Of a stretch of DNA of 64,000 bases, positions 1 through 8,175 are shown piece by piece; the stretch's first letter is position 1; every line of letters starts with the position of its first letter. The notes under the pieces were generated by a model that did not search any database, was not told where the DNA came from, and saw only the letters and a list, made by a program, of their open reading frames with translations. Position numbers and translations under genes: made by a program. Source of the DNA: Gymnodinialimonas sp. 202GB13-11. Lineage in GTDB: Bacteria > Pseudomonadota > Alphaproteobacteria > Rhodobacterales > Rhodobacteraceae. Location of the stretch: positions 1,612,001 through 1,676,000 of the forward strand of contig NZ_JBFRBH010000001.1 in assembly GCF_040932485.1 (NCBI RefSeq), read 5' to 3'.

Positions 1-63
1 ACTTGCATTGAACGCCCACGAACACCACATTGTGACTAACCATTCCGACCAGGCACAAGATAC

Positions 64-1284
64 ATGGCGTCTTACAGTGGGTTCTTACGGAAAGCGCCCA
101 GCGCGCGTTTAAAGGCATTTCTCGCCGCCAACGGTGTTCAGGTGCCTGAGGATTTCGACTGGAATAGCGCTGGGCGCGGCACAGCGTTTGTCGAAGGTCT
201 GAATGCGGTCATTGATGGCTTGCCTGCGCGCCAACAAGATCGGCTCAAGGCCGAGTTGGATCATCTGGCCAGCTTGACCAGTGACGCGGTGATGGTCAGC
301 GCCGAGCAAGTCTGCCCGATTATGGGCATTGATCTGGAGGGCCTAGAAGGCGTCCAAGACGTGCTTTTGATGCTGGCGCTTGATCACCCGCAGGCCTTTG
401 AACGCGTGGCCGTGCAAGCCTCGCTTAACCGGCGCACAGGCGGCAAAAATTGGTCGGCGTTCCAGTTCGATGATGGTGGAAAGGCGTGGGCTCTGGATGA
501 TCAAACTGCGCGCGCGTTATTCGTGGCAGACGCGATTGCAATTCTGAACCTACCCGAACATCGCAAGCGAGAATCGGATTGGTATCGGGCTGTGCGAGTT
601 CACCCCATCACGGGCGAGGAAACGGAGATCGTTCAGGCAACGATCTACGTAGAAGACCGCGCCGCAAGCGAATTGACTTTCGGACCGTCAGAGGGCTTGG
701 AGCGGCAAGTGGTGCAGCGGGTCTTGGAGGTGGGAATCGCGTGCAATCCTGCCGAGCGTATCGTCGAGATTTGTGCCACCGGTGGGAAAAAGGTCCGCGA
801 TGAATATGCGCAGGCATTCTCAAAGCATTTCGCACCGGGTTCAGAACCGCCCGTGGAAGCGCCGCGTCGAGAAGTTCTGCTGAACACGCTGCGCTCAAGC
901 CCCGAATTTCCAGTTGAACCGGCAGATGGCATCGAGCGGGTTGAAGTGTCGTCGCTCGACTTTTTCTCAACTGGCGGCGGCTTTGCCCGGTTCGAGAAAC
1001 GCGGTGATGACGAAACGATCTATCAGTTTCTCGACCGACGGTTCGGGCATGTGTCCCCGCTCAACGCCGGTGGATGGCAGGTCGTCTCTGCCACGCTGCG
1101 GATTGTCATGGCGGCGCAAGGTGGCAAGCGCCGCCGCACGCTGACGGTAACCTTGCGAAGTCCGAATATCACCACGATCCCCAACAAGACGGAAGCGGAC
1201 CGCCAACTGGTGCTCAACCTGTTGGAACGATGGAACCTGATTGCGCCGCCCGCGCCTGAAATTGACGTGATCGAGGACGATTGA
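64..1284 (+). CDS. Hypothetical protein of the integrative element
   Basis: I do not recognise this 406-residue protein. It looks soluble, with no signal peptide or membrane segment, an N-terminal helical stretch and a more mixed C-terminal half. Around residues 365-372 a basic patch (GGKRRR) precedes a predicted beta strand. An in-frame stop lies at 37-39, so the ATG at 64 is the first usable start, though the Shine-Dalgarno match is weak. The next gene starts with the base right after this stop, so the two are almost certainly co-translated. Its place next to excisionase and integrase genes marks it as accessory cargo; replication, regulation or phage defence are all possible. Confidence 0.75.
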   Translation: MASYSGFLRKAPSARLKAFLAANGVQVPEDFDWNSAGRGTAFVEGLNAVIDGLPARQQDRLKAELDHLASLTSDAVMVSAEQVCPIMGIDLEGLEGVQDVLLMLALDHPQAFERVAVQASLNRRTGGKNWSAFQFDDGGKAWALDDQTARALFVADAIAILNLPEHRKRESDWYRAVRVHPITGEETEIVQATIYVEDRAASELTFGPSEGLERQVVQRVLEVGIACNPAERIVEICATGGKKVRDEYAQAFSKHFAPGSEPPVEAPRREVLLNTLRSSPEFPVEPADGIERVEVSSLDFFSTGGGFARFEKRGDDETIYQFLDRRFGHVSPLNAGGWQVVSATLRIVMAAQGGKRRRTLTVTLRSPNITTIPNKTEADRQLVLNLLERWNLIAPPAPEIDVIEDD

Positions 1285-2103
1285 TTGAACGCGGTTTCCT
1301 TACTCTGTGAGATCATCGGGCAAACGGGAAAAGTCGCGGCGCAGGCATGTCGTGATGATGCGGGGTATGGCGCTTTGCTGGATGCAGGTTTGCTCAAAGG
1401 CGACGGCTTGGTGGAAGCGGTGCTCTGCGAGAATTGCGATGTTGCGCACGATGCCGAGATCGTCTTCGAGGGCGGTTCATACGGGCATTTTTGTCCGGAA
1501 CTAGGCTTTGTTTCCGTTGAGCGTGAGGACATTGTCGCCATCCGGCCCGACATTTCGGCGCTGGTGGAACACCTACGCGCCGCCTTTGAGTGTCCGCCGG
1601 GGGGCATTTCACAACTCGGGCCGCGCACATGGCGCGTCGGGCTGGCTGACACACCCGGCGGTCGAGCGGTTGTTTACTTCCACACCTGCCTTCAAAATGA
1701 CGATGATCTAGTCAGTCTTGAAAATGCGCTGCGCGCTGAAATCCGGCGCGACTACGTCCTTGTCGTCACCGCCGCTGGGCATTTGCCGTATCGTGAGGCC
1801 GCAACCTGCACCCTCGCCCAGCTGGTGCAGTTGGATTTGGGGACCGCGCACCTGCGAAACAGTGTGAGCGTGGCCGAAGCCGTAGGTGCGCCGCCAACCC
1901 CTACCGGTGGGCGACCGAGTGTTTACCGCGAGCGCTTGCAGGCTTTGCTTGCGGAACGTGCTGCGCAAGGATTGGCAGAGGATGGGCGCAACGAGGAGGC
2001 AGCCGCTGTGCTAAATGCCTACGTTGAGCGTTTTCCACGCGATGCAGTGCCCTCACGCGTGACCGTTCAACGAAGTGTCACCAGGTTTAGAGCTGGATCA
2101 TAA
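1285..2103 (+). CDS. Hypothetical protein with Cys cluster, TTG start
   Basis: This 272-residue protein is unrecognised. Residues about 48-70 carry C-E-N-C, then a G-H-F-C-P group about 20 residues later, a spacing suggestive of a small zinc-binding site. After a Pro/Gly-rich linker near residue 210, the last 60 residues are helical with an Arg/Ser-rich end (PSRVTVQRSV), which could be a small DNA-binding helical domain. The start is TTG directly abutting the upstream TGA, so expression depends on translational coupling with the preceding gene. The two proteins probably act together. Function is unknown. Confidence 0.7.
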   Translation: MNAVSLLCEIIGQTGKVAAQACRDDAGYGALLDAGLLKGDGLVEAVLCENCDVAHDAEIVFEGGSYGHFCPELGFVSVEREDIVAIRPDISALVEHLRAAFECPPGGISQLGPRTWRVGLADTPGGRAVVYFHTCLQNDDDLVSLENALRAEIRRDYVLVVTAAGHLPYREAATCTLAQLVQLDLGTAHLRNSVSVAEAVGAPPTPTGGRPSVYRERLQALLAERAAQGLAEDGRNEEAAAVLNAYVERFPRDAVPSRVTVQRSVTRFRAGS

Positions 2104-2185
2104 CTGGATCAAAACCCAAGCCCTGTTTTGATCCACCCAACGTCCGCGACGGTTCACCCATCTTCAAACGATGGAGTTTGATCCA
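2094..2185. promoter_or_regulatory. Repeated TGGATCA boxes before the excisionase-like gene
   Basis: Four copies of the box TGGATCA (or its complement) lie in 92 bases: TGGATCA at 2094-2100, TGGATCAAAAC at 2105-2115, its exact complement GTTTTGATCCA at 2125-2135, and TTTGATCCA at 2177-2185. The middle pair forms an 11-base perfect inverted repeat with a 9-base spacer. The last copy lies between the GGAG ribosome site and the ATG of the next gene, so bound protein would block its promoter or translation. The layout suggests an operator for the adjacent HTH protein, or an excisionase site array. No U-run follows the dyad, so a terminator is less likely. Confidence 0.55.
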
Positions 2186-2385
2186 TGACAGACCTGAATG
2201 AACCAACCCCGAAACATGCCCCTATCGCCGTATCCCCGGACGAAGCGGCGCGCCTTGCGGGCATCGGGCGCACGACGCTTTACGCGGCATTGGCTAAAGG
2301 CGATCTTCCCAGCATCAAAATCGGCACGCGACGGCTGGTCCGGGTGGAGGCTATCCGCGAATGGCTGGCTCGGCATGAGGCGTAA
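2185..2385 (+). CDS. Excisionase/AlpA-like small HTH protein
   Basis: The 66-residue protein is nearly all one MerR-like helix-turn-helix of the excisionase type: residues about 15-60 include S-P-D-E-A-A-R-L-A-G-I-G-R-T-T-L-Y and a typical basic end (G-T-R-R-L-V-R-V-E-A-I-R-E-W-L). Such proteins bind DNA at element ends to steer the integrase toward excision, or act as AlpA-type activators of the integrase gene. A GGAG sits 8 bases before the ATG. It is followed by a second HTH gene after 6 bases and lies upstream of the integrase. The TGGATCA boxes immediately before it are candidate binding sites. Confidence 0.8.
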   Translation: MTDLNEPTPKHAPIAVSPDEAARLAGIGRTTLYAALAKGDLPSIKIGTRRLVRVEAIREWLARHEA

Positions 2386-2391
2386 GAACAG

Positions 2392-2856
2392 ATGCCCAAG
2401 TCAGCCAAACTCAGCGGTATCAAATCGCTGCGCTGCTACACGATCGCAGAGGCGGCGGGTGTGACCGGCGTCTCTGACCGCACCATCCGGGCGTGGATCA
2501 AGCAAGGCCTGACGGCCATGACGGATGAGCGACCAACGCTAGTGCGTGGTGACGCGCTTATCAGCTACATCCAACGCCAGAGACAGGGGCGAAAATTGCG
2601 CCTATCGCTTGACGAGTTCTATTGCATGAAATGCCGCGCAGCGCGGAAACCGGCGGGCGGGCTGGTCGATTGCGAGACGGATGGCAACCGCGCAAAACTC
2701 TCCGCGATCTGCGCGACCTGCGACACGATCATGCACAAGCCAATTCCGCCTGCCAGCGTTCCGACCCTCGCCAAAATATTCGATGTGACGTTGCGCGGGG
2801 AACCTTCCCAAAAGGCCAACGACACTTTCGAAACAACCGCTCAGAATCGACATTAA
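2392..2856 (+). CDS. HTH domain protein with C-terminal zinc-ribbon-like cysteines
   Basis: Residues about 10-55 form a MerR-like helix-turn-helix (Y-T-I-A-E-A-A-G-V-T-G-V-S-D-R-T-I-R-A-W) followed by a wing and a basic stretch (R-Q-R-Q-G-R-K). A second part has two Cys-x2-Cys pairs (C-M-K-C and C-A-T-C), as in a small zinc ribbon. A DNA-binding regulator of the element is the simplest reading. It starts 6 bases after the excisionase-like gene and is probably co-transcribed with it. A hairpin that could end the transcript lies 38 bases downstream, before the integrase. Confidence 0.75.
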   Translation: MPKSAKLSGIKSLRCYTIAEAAGVTGVSDRTIRAWIKQGLTAMTDERPTLVRGDALISYIQRQRQGRKLRLSLDEFYCMKCRAARKPAGGLVDCETDGNRAKLSAICATCDTIMHKPIPPASVPTLAKIFDVTLRGEPSQKANDTFETTAQNRH

Positions 2857-2894
2857 AGAGGCGGACAGATGCCCCCCTGATCTTCCACTTCCAG

Positions 2895-2919
2895 CCTGCC
2901 GCGATTGGCAGGGGTTTTG
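2895..2919 (+). terminator. Terminator-like hairpin between HTH gene and integrase
   Basis: A 6-base stem CCTGCC/GGCAGG with loop GCGATT is followed by GG and TTTT. It would end the HTH transcript before the integrase gene. Directly after it, GTTTTG at 2914-2919 and CAAAAC at 2925-2930 form a second small inverted repeat just upstream of the integrase ribosome site; this could be an integrase arm site or part of the terminator. Confidence 0.45.
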
Positions 2920-2951
2920 ACTGGCAAAACTAAAGCAAATTGGAGGTTCTT

Positions 2952-3974
2952 ATGACCACCCAACTCAACGAGAAAAACGAGCGGACCAAGCGAGAGTTCC
3001 TGACTTTTCGCAAGCACGCAAAGCAGGTTTCGAACAAGACCCTGGATCGTGAGATTGCCCATCTTGAACGCTTCGACGCTTGGAACAGACGCAAGGATTT
3101 CGCCAAGTTCCACATTGACTGGGCCGTGGGCTTTCGCGAGCACCTCGATCACGCAAAGGGCACGAACGGCAAACCCCTCGCCAAATCTACGACCCGCGCG
3201 ATCATGGCCACGATGCGTGAGTTCACCCTTTGGCTGTCTCAGCAAGACGGGTTCCGACGCAGGATCAAGGCCGCCGACGCAAGCTATTTCCAACTGTCCC
3301 GACGCGATGAAGCCGAAGCCCGCGCCGCCCCCGAACGGCCCGCGCCCAGCATTCGCCAAGCCAAGCGCGCCTTAGCGATGATGCCCAGCGAGACCCCGCG
3401 CCAGATGCGGGACAAGGCGATCCTCGCACTTCTGTGCTTAACCGGCATCCGCGTCGAGGCGCTAACATCGCTTAAGATCAAGCATGTGGACTTGGACGAA
3501 AAATCCGTCACTCAAAACCCACGTGAGGTGGCCACCAAGTTCGGCAGGCGGATCGACACGTTCTTTGCCAAGGAGTTCACGGAGGCCGAAGCCCCGCTGC
3601 GCCAATGGATGACCTACCTCGACGAGATTGCGCTCTACAGCCCCGACGATCCGCTGTTTCCCGCCACGGCCCTGACAGCACAGTCAAACAGAGGGTTCAA
3701 GGCTTCTGGCTTCACCCGCGCGCATTGGAAAACAACTGAACCTGTGCGCAAGATCGTCAACAGCGCGTTCGAGACCGCCGGTTTGCCGGCTTATGGCCCA
3801 CACGCGTTCAGGCACATGCTCGCGCGACACGCCGCGAAGAACAGCAAATCCGTAGCCGAGTTCATCGCCAACGCTCAGAATCTGGGCCACTCGGACCCAC
3901 TGATTACCCTGCGAAGCTATGGGCAAATCAGCCGAGACGCCCAGCGACGCCTTATCACCGGGGAAAGCGAGTGA
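2952..3974 (+). CDS. int: Tyrosine-type site-specific integrase
   Basis: A 340-residue tyrosine recombinase that would cut and rejoin DNA at the element's attachment sites. It has an N-terminal SAM-like core-binding domain (about residues 10-110) and a catalytic domain with the expected set: Arg167 in T-G-I-R-V-E, His284-x-x-Arg287 in H-A-F-R-H, His313 in L-G-H-S-D, and Tyr323 in R-S-Y-G-Q. The ATG at 2952 follows GGAGG with good spacing; the in-frame TTG 12 bases earlier overlaps that site and is unlikely. The gene points at the 3' end of tRNA-Ser about 105 bases away, the usual geometry for tRNA-targeting integrases. All catalytic residues are present, so it may be active. Confidence 0.92.
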   Translation: MTTQLNEKNERTKREFLTFRKHAKQVSNKTLDREIAHLERFDAWNRRKDFAKFHIDWAVGFREHLDHAKGTNGKPLAKSTTRAIMATMREFTLWLSQQDGFRRRIKAADASYFQLSRRDEAEARAAPERPAPSIRQAKRALAMMPSETPRQMRDKAILALLCLTGIRVEALTSLKIKHVDLDEKSVTQNPREVATKFGRRIDTFFAKEFTEAEAPLRQWMTYLDEIALYSPDDPLFPATALTAQSNRGFKASGFTRAHWKTTEPVRKIVNSAFETAGLPAYGPHAFRHMLARHAAKNSKSVAEFIANAQNLGHSDPLITLRSYGQISRDAQRRLITGESE

Positions 3975-4079
3975 CTTAATAGGCAGCGCAAGCGGGCATC
4001 ATGCGTGGGAACAAGTGTGGGAACCAATCCTATCAACTACTAATTTTAATATGAAAATCAGCATCTTAAAAGAAGTAGG

Positions 4080-4125
4080 TGGCGGACAGGAAGGGATTCG
4101 AACCCTCGAGACGGTTTCCCGCCTA
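4080..4125. other. Probable attachment site in the tRNA-Ser 3' end
   Basis: By analogy with other tRNA-targeting tyrosine integrases, the crossover is expected in the 3' part of tRNA-Ser: the T-arm, acceptor 3' strand and CCA. This is the end facing the integrase. The element would carry the bases that restore the tRNA. The second copy would lie left of base 1, so the exact core cannot be defined here. Confidence 0.35.
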
Positions 4126-4169
4126 CGCACTTTCCAGGCGCGCGCCTTCGACCACTCGGCCACCTGTCC
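4080..4169 (-). tRNA. tRNA-Ser(GGA)
   Basis: Read on the minus strand, a 7-base acceptor stem GGACAGG/CCTGTCC closes the molecule. It has the long variable arm typical of tRNA-Ser, the T-loop GTTCGAATC, discriminator G and an encoded CCA. The anticodon loop reads CTGGAAA, giving anticodon GGA (UCC/UCU serine codons). It is flanked on its 3' side by the integrase of the integrative element, for which it is the probable target. Confidence 0.95.
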
Positions 4170-4210
4170 GAGGCGGGGTTTACCCGCGATTGCGGGCCAT
4201 GTGCAAGGGG

Positions 4211-5038
4211 TTAGAATAAACGAAAGCTGGCGGTGAACGGCAAGTGATCCGAGACGTGATCACGGAACTTGGCCCGCCCCATCTTGAACGCCCAATGCAT
4301 CGGGAAAAGCCTGAGCGAGCCTTGGATGTAACGCGTTGAAAAGCGCCGTGAGACGGCGAAGCCATCCAGCAGGTTGGCCCGTCCGCTGGACAGGATATGG
4401 CTCCACCGATCCTGCAGGTCCCAGGAGGAGGTGAAATCCATCACGTCGTCGCCGCCCAGATGGTGAAAGTTCGACACGTCCTGGCCCGGGATCATGTTGA
4501 AGTCACCCATCAGACAGATCGTGTGCTGCTTGTAGCCGGGGGTGTTGTGCAGATCGGTGATCCAGTCGCCAATCACTCTGCATTGGCTATCGCGCTTGTC
4601 CTGATTGGGTTTGTCGCGGCCGGATTTCAGGTGAACGCCGATCACCACGGCTTTGAACCGCTGCCCGGCACGTACATCCACCGCGATAGCCTGACGCCCG
4701 CCCTGATACGTGCCTTCCGAGCCGGGAATGAACCGTACATTGGAGACCTGCACATGAGGTTTGTGCAGAAAACCGATGTGCAGGTGACTGTCGGGCTGAG
4801 GCAGAATCGTGATGTCATAGGTCAGATCCTTCTCGGCCAGCAGGTCACGCAAACGCTCGATATGGGTAATCGGAAAGACTTCAACCAGCGTAACCAGATC
4901 AGCGTCAAGATGGGCAAGACCAAGGGCCTGCCGTGCGGCTTGTGGGTCTTCGGCCAAGATGCCATCGCCTGCCCCGCCACCGAAGCGGTCATTCGAGGCG
5001 AGGTTCCAGACGGCGGTGCGAAGGATTGAGTTGGTCAT
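4211..5038 (-). CDS. Endonuclease/exonuclease/phosphatase-family protein
   Basis: A 275-residue member of the EEP superfamily of Mg-dependent phosphoesterases (DNase I-like nucleases, AP endonucleases, inositol and sphingolipid phosphatases). Family motifs are visible in order: Asn12 in V-W-N-L, Glu53 in T-L-V-E-V, His136 in G-V-H-L-K-S-G, Asp179 and Asn181 in M-G-D-F-N, and Asp264-His265 in S-D-H-L-P-F near the C-terminus. No signal peptide is apparent, so a cytoplasmic enzyme is likely. The substrate cannot be told from sequence. It is the first core gene right of tRNA-Ser. Confidence 0.8.
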   Translation of the reverse strand: MTNSILRTAVWNLASNDRFGGGAGDGILAEDPQAARQALGLAHLDADLVTLVEVFPITHIERLRDLLAEKDLTYDITILPQPDSHLHIGFLHKPHVQVSNVRFIPGSEGTYQGGRQAIAVDVRAGQRFKAVVIGVHLKSGRDKPNQDKRDSQCRVIGDWITDLHNTPGYKQHTICLMGDFNMIPGQDVSNFHHLGGDDVMDFTSSWDLQDRWSHILSSGRANLLDGFAVSRRFSTRYIQGSLRLFPMHWAFKMGRAKFRDHVSDHLPFTASFRLF

Positions 5039-5095
5039 GTCCGTGTCTCCAAGCGATGCATTGCGAGGATAGCACGGAATTGGGTTTGCGCGGCG

Positions 5096-5812
5096 TCAGG
5101 CCAGTTCGATGGTCACGCGGCGGTTTTGTTTGCCCTTGTTCTCGATCTTGGCAATGGTCAGCTTGCCGATCTCTCCCGTGCGCGCCACGTGGGTGCCGCC
5201 GCAGGGTTGCAGATCAACCTGATCCTTGCCTTCGCCAATCCGCACCAGCCGCACCTTGCCCGCGCCGCGTGGGGGTTGAACCGAGAGCGTCTTCACGAGG
5301 CTCGGATTGGCGTCCAGCTCTTCGTCCGTGATCCAATCCACCGAAATCGGCAGATCGCGGGTCACGAGCGCGTTGAGCTGCCCCTCAACAATCGCTTTGT
5401 CTTCCGGCGGATGGGGCATGTTGAAATCCAGCCGTCCCTTGTCGGCAGCCACAGCCCCGCCAGTGACAGGCAGGGGGATAACGACCGACAGCAAATGCAG
5501 CGCTGTGTGGATGCGCATATGCCCAAAGCGGCGTTCCCAATCGAGGCGTTGGTCGATTTGTGCGCCGACCGGCGGCAGGGCACTGGGCTCGGACGGGACA
5601 AGGATGATGTTCCCCCGCTCGCCTTTCACCGCCGTCGCAATCGGGATGCGCCCGCCGTCCCAATCAAGCGTGCCGCTGTCACCGGGTTGTCCGCCACCGC
5701 GGGCATAGAAAATCGTCTGGTCCAGCACGATGCCGCCTTCCTCCGTCAACGCGGTGACGGTGGCGGGGCTGGATTTGCGATAGGGATCGTCAAGGAAAAG
5801 GGCTTGGGTCAT
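5096..5812 (-). CDS. alaX: Alanyl-tRNA editing protein, AlaX type
   Basis: A 238-residue free-standing editing domain that hydrolyses mischarged tRNA-Ala (Ser- or Gly-tRNA-Ala) in the cytoplasm. It matches the editing domain of AlaRS. Zinc ligands are His102 and His106 (H-T-A-L-H) plus Cys204 and His208 (C-G-G-T-H); a G-G-G-Q-P-G-D-S-G motif sits at about 39-47. It starts 2 bases after the stop of the MscS channel gene, as the last gene of the minus-strand run that includes cysK and trgAB. The full alaS lies about 8 kb upstream on the same strand, so trans- and cis-editing coexist. Confidence 0.88.
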   Translation of the reverse strand: MTQALFLDDPYRKSSPATVTALTEEGGIVLDQTIFYARGGGQPGDSGTLDWDGGRIPIATAVKGERGNIILVPSEPSALPPVGAQIDQRLDWERRFGHMRIHTALHLLSVVIPLPVTGGAVAADKGRLDFNMPHPPEDKAIVEGQLNALVTRDLPISVDWITDEELDANPSLVKTLSVQPPRGAGKVRLVRIGEGKDQVDLQPCGGTHVARTGEIGKLTIAKIENKGKQNRRVTIELA

Positions 5813-5814
5813 CG

Positions 5815-8175
5815 TTACTCAGGCTCTGGTACAGGGGGCTGTGATTGCGACAGGGCTTCGGGGTTGCGAAGCCAGATATCACGTTGGGCGAACGGAATTT
5901 CGATACCTTCGGCGGTGAAGCGTTCGGCGATCTGGTGATGAAGCTCGGTCTTTACGGCAACGAGCTGGTTGATATCGCGCAGGATCACGCGCACGCGGAA
6001 ATCAAGGCTGTCGGCCCCGAAGCCAAGGAAGTCGACGCCCGGCTGCGGAAACTTCGCCACGTCGGGATGGCCCTCCGCAATCTCCATCAGGATGTCAGAG
6101 ACACGCCGGGTGTCGGTGCCATAGGCCACGCCCACGGTCACAATCGCGCGGCCGACGGTATTGCCACGGGTCCAGTTCGTGACAGTCCCTGAGATGAAAT
6201 CGGCGTTGGGCACAATCACATCGGTCTTGTCGAATGTCTCGATCGTCGTGGAGCGAACGGAGATGTCTTTGACGATCCCCATATTGCCGTTGACCTCGAT
6301 CCAATCCCCTTCCGAGATCGGCCTTTCGATCAAAAGGATGATACCCGAGACGAAATTCGACACCACGTTTTGCAGGCCAAAACCGATGCCGACCGACAGC
6401 GCACCAACGACGAAGCCAAGGGCGGTCAGGTCGATGCCGGCTGAGGTAACGGCGATAAGCGCAGCCAGCGCGATACCGACATAGCCGACCCCTGCACTGA
6501 CTGCGTTACGCGCACCAACGTCGAGCTTTGTTCGCGGCAGAACGGTGGATTTTAGCGCGCCTTGCAACAGACGCGTGATCAGCAGACCAGCCGCAAAGAC
6601 CAGAATGACAGCAAGGATGATGCCGGGCGTGATGCGCGTATCGCCGAGCGTGAAGCCTTCAAGAATCCTGACCCAAAGCTCCCACAAACGTTCCGGACGC
6701 ACGCCCCAAGTGATCGCCAAAAGCGGTGCAGCCGCCGCGAAGAGAACGAAGTTGACGAGCACCGGCAACAAAGCCTCACCCGCTGCATCCTGCGAGGTGC
6801 GGAAGGCCAGCGCGTAGAGATCTCGCACGACGGCTTGTAGGGCGAGCAAGACTCCAAACAGGAACAGGGTCATCGCAACTGGGACCATCAGCGCCTCAGC
6901 CGCGTTGATGTAGCCAATCACCCCCAGAAGTGGGCCGACAACGGCCAGCACCCGCAGCGCGGTGGCGACCAGGCCCAAGACGCCCGTCGCAAAGCCGCCG
7001 CTTTCGCCTTCCAACATCGGAGCCCGGATACGCCGCAATAGCCCCGAAAGGCGCCAATACATCAAGCCAAGGCCGATATGGACCGGCACAACCAACACAC
7101 CCCGCGCAGCGGGTGGCACGATATCCAGATCCGCCACGACCTGCGCCAGATTGCCCAGGCCGGTCAGCAGCCCGATCAGCAGGATCGTGCGCCGCATGGG
7201 GGCGCGAAGGCTCGGATCGGTTTCAAACGCAGCGGCGCGTTGCTCATGATCCGGGAACAAGCGCCCTGCCAGCCAAAGGGCGGCATAAACCGAGATGATC
7301 AGCGCAAGGATCGCTGCAAGCAGGGTTTCACCATCCTCCGTCAGCAGATCGGACAGGGCCAATGCTGCGACGATCAAGGCAAGGCCGATGACAGGGATCA
7401 CCAATTGCCCAAGCGAAACGAGAAAGCCCAAAACGGTTCGCCCACGGCGGCCATCGCCATCCAGGAACCGCTCCCCCAAGCGGGCCACGAATTTGCGGCC
7501 CCGCAGGACCATTACAAAGCCGATCAGCAGCATCCCCAAAATGGCCGGGGCATTGTCGGCTATGCCAGTGCGCACTTCGTCGTCGGACAGCGTTTCAGCC
7601 GTCTCCAATTGCAGATTGCCGGCCAAATCCGCCAGCGCCGAAAGGGCAGTCGCCCAGTTGACGGGGTTTAGGGGCGTCGGCTCTAGCTCCAGCAATTCCT
7701 GTGTCTGCCGCTCAAGCAAAATAGTGTCGATCTCTGCGATCAGGCCATTGGCGCGGTTAAAGGCCTCGTTTGCGGCAAGACCCGGAACCTGTGCCTGATC
7801 CAACCGCTCCTGCAACGCGGCGCGCCGTGCCGCGATGGAATCGGGTTCGACTTCACCCTCCGCTGGCGCTGGACCAAGCGCGTCGATCTGTGCCTGAATG
7901 GTCGCAATGCGTTCTGCATTTGCCGCCTGAGCCGCCAAAAACTGTGCCCGCCATCGGACAAGTTCCGATCGCCTGTTCTCAAAGAAGGCGGTGGAAGCCA
8001 CGCCGCCGGAGATCAGATTTTCCGCCGCTGTGGCCGCCGTCTCCCACGCGTCATAGTCCAGCTCAGTGCTGGCACTGCCTTCGGTGGTTTGGGACCAAGC
8101 GGGTGCTGCCCCGACGCTCACGAAAACCGAAAGCGTCAGACAAAAGGCAACAAAAATCCGGGCGAAGGCGTTCAT
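5815..8175 (-). CDS. Large MscS-family mechanosensitive channel
   Basis: A 786-residue inner-membrane protein with a cleavable signal peptide (residues about 1-28, ending A-W-S-Q). A periplasmic Gln/Glu/Ala-rich helical domain (about 35-180) resembles the DUF3772-type extension, followed by many hydrophobic helices from about 200. The conserved MscS pore and beta domain lie at about 560-740, including G-F-V-V-G-A-L-S-V-G-I-G-F-G-L-Q-N and E-R-P-I-S-E-G-D-W-I-E. MscS channels open on membrane tension and release solutes under hypo-osmotic shock; large versions also act in redox or stress roles. Its ATG overlaps the cysK stop (ATGA), so it is translationally coupled to the tellurite block. Confidence 0.88.
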   Translation of the reverse strand: MNAFARIFVAFCLTLSVFVSVGAAPAWSQTTEGSASTELDYDAWETAATAAENLISGGVASTAFFENRRSELVRWRAQFLAAQAANAERIATIQAQIDALGPAPAEGEVEPDSIAARRAALQERLDQAQVPGLAANEAFNRANGLIAEIDTILLERQTQELLELEPTPLNPVNWATALSALADLAGNLQLETAETLSDDEVRTGIADNAPAILGMLLIGFVMVLRGRKFVARLGERFLDGDGRRGRTVLGFLVSLGQLVIPVIGLALIVAALALSDLLTEDGETLLAAILALIISVYAALWLAGRLFPDHEQRAAAFETDPSLRAPMRRTILLIGLLTGLGNLAQVVADLDIVPPAARGVLVVPVHIGLGLMYWRLSGLLRRIRAPMLEGESGGFATGVLGLVATALRVLAVVGPLLGVIGYINAAEALMVPVAMTLFLFGVLLALQAVVRDLYALAFRTSQDAAGEALLPVLVNFVLFAAAAPLLAITWGVRPERLWELWVRILEGFTLGDTRITPGIILAVILVFAAGLLITRLLQGALKSTVLPRTKLDVGARNAVSAGVGYVGIALAALIAVTSAGIDLTALGFVVGALSVGIGFGLQNVVSNFVSGIILLIERPISEGDWIEVNGNMGIVKDISVRSTTIETFDKTDVIVPNADFISGTVTNWTRGNTVGRAIVTVGVAYGTDTRRVSDILMEIAEGHPDVAKFPQPGVDFLGFGADSLDFRVRVILRDINQLVAVKTELHHQIAERFTAEGIEIPFAQRDIWLRNPEALSQSQPPVPEPE

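Larger units (their letters stand above)
1..4169. mobile_element. End of an integrative element at tRNA-Ser(GGA)
   Basis: This segment has the composition of the integrase end of an integrative element: two unknown proteins in tandem, an excisionase-like small HTH protein, an HTH/zinc-ribbon protein and a tyrosine recombinase. The recombinase is transcribed toward the 3' end of tRNA-Ser on the opposite strand. Tyrosine integrases often recombine inside the 3' half of a tRNA gene, so the boundary is probably within the tRNA. The other boundary is not in the window. Element-type proteins stop abruptly at the tRNA and core genes follow. Whether the element still excises cannot be judged from here. 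Confidence 0.65.

Noticed and set aside
2862-2870. GGCGGACAG matching the tRNA-Ser acceptor region, considered as a second attachment site
   Set aside because: Only 9 bases match, on the wrong side of the integrase for an element boundary; likely chance.
3919-4236. Open frame across tRNA-Ser coding for a 105-residue protein
   Set aside because: Most of it is antisense tRNA sequence (G-I-R-T-L-E pattern), a well-known false protein.
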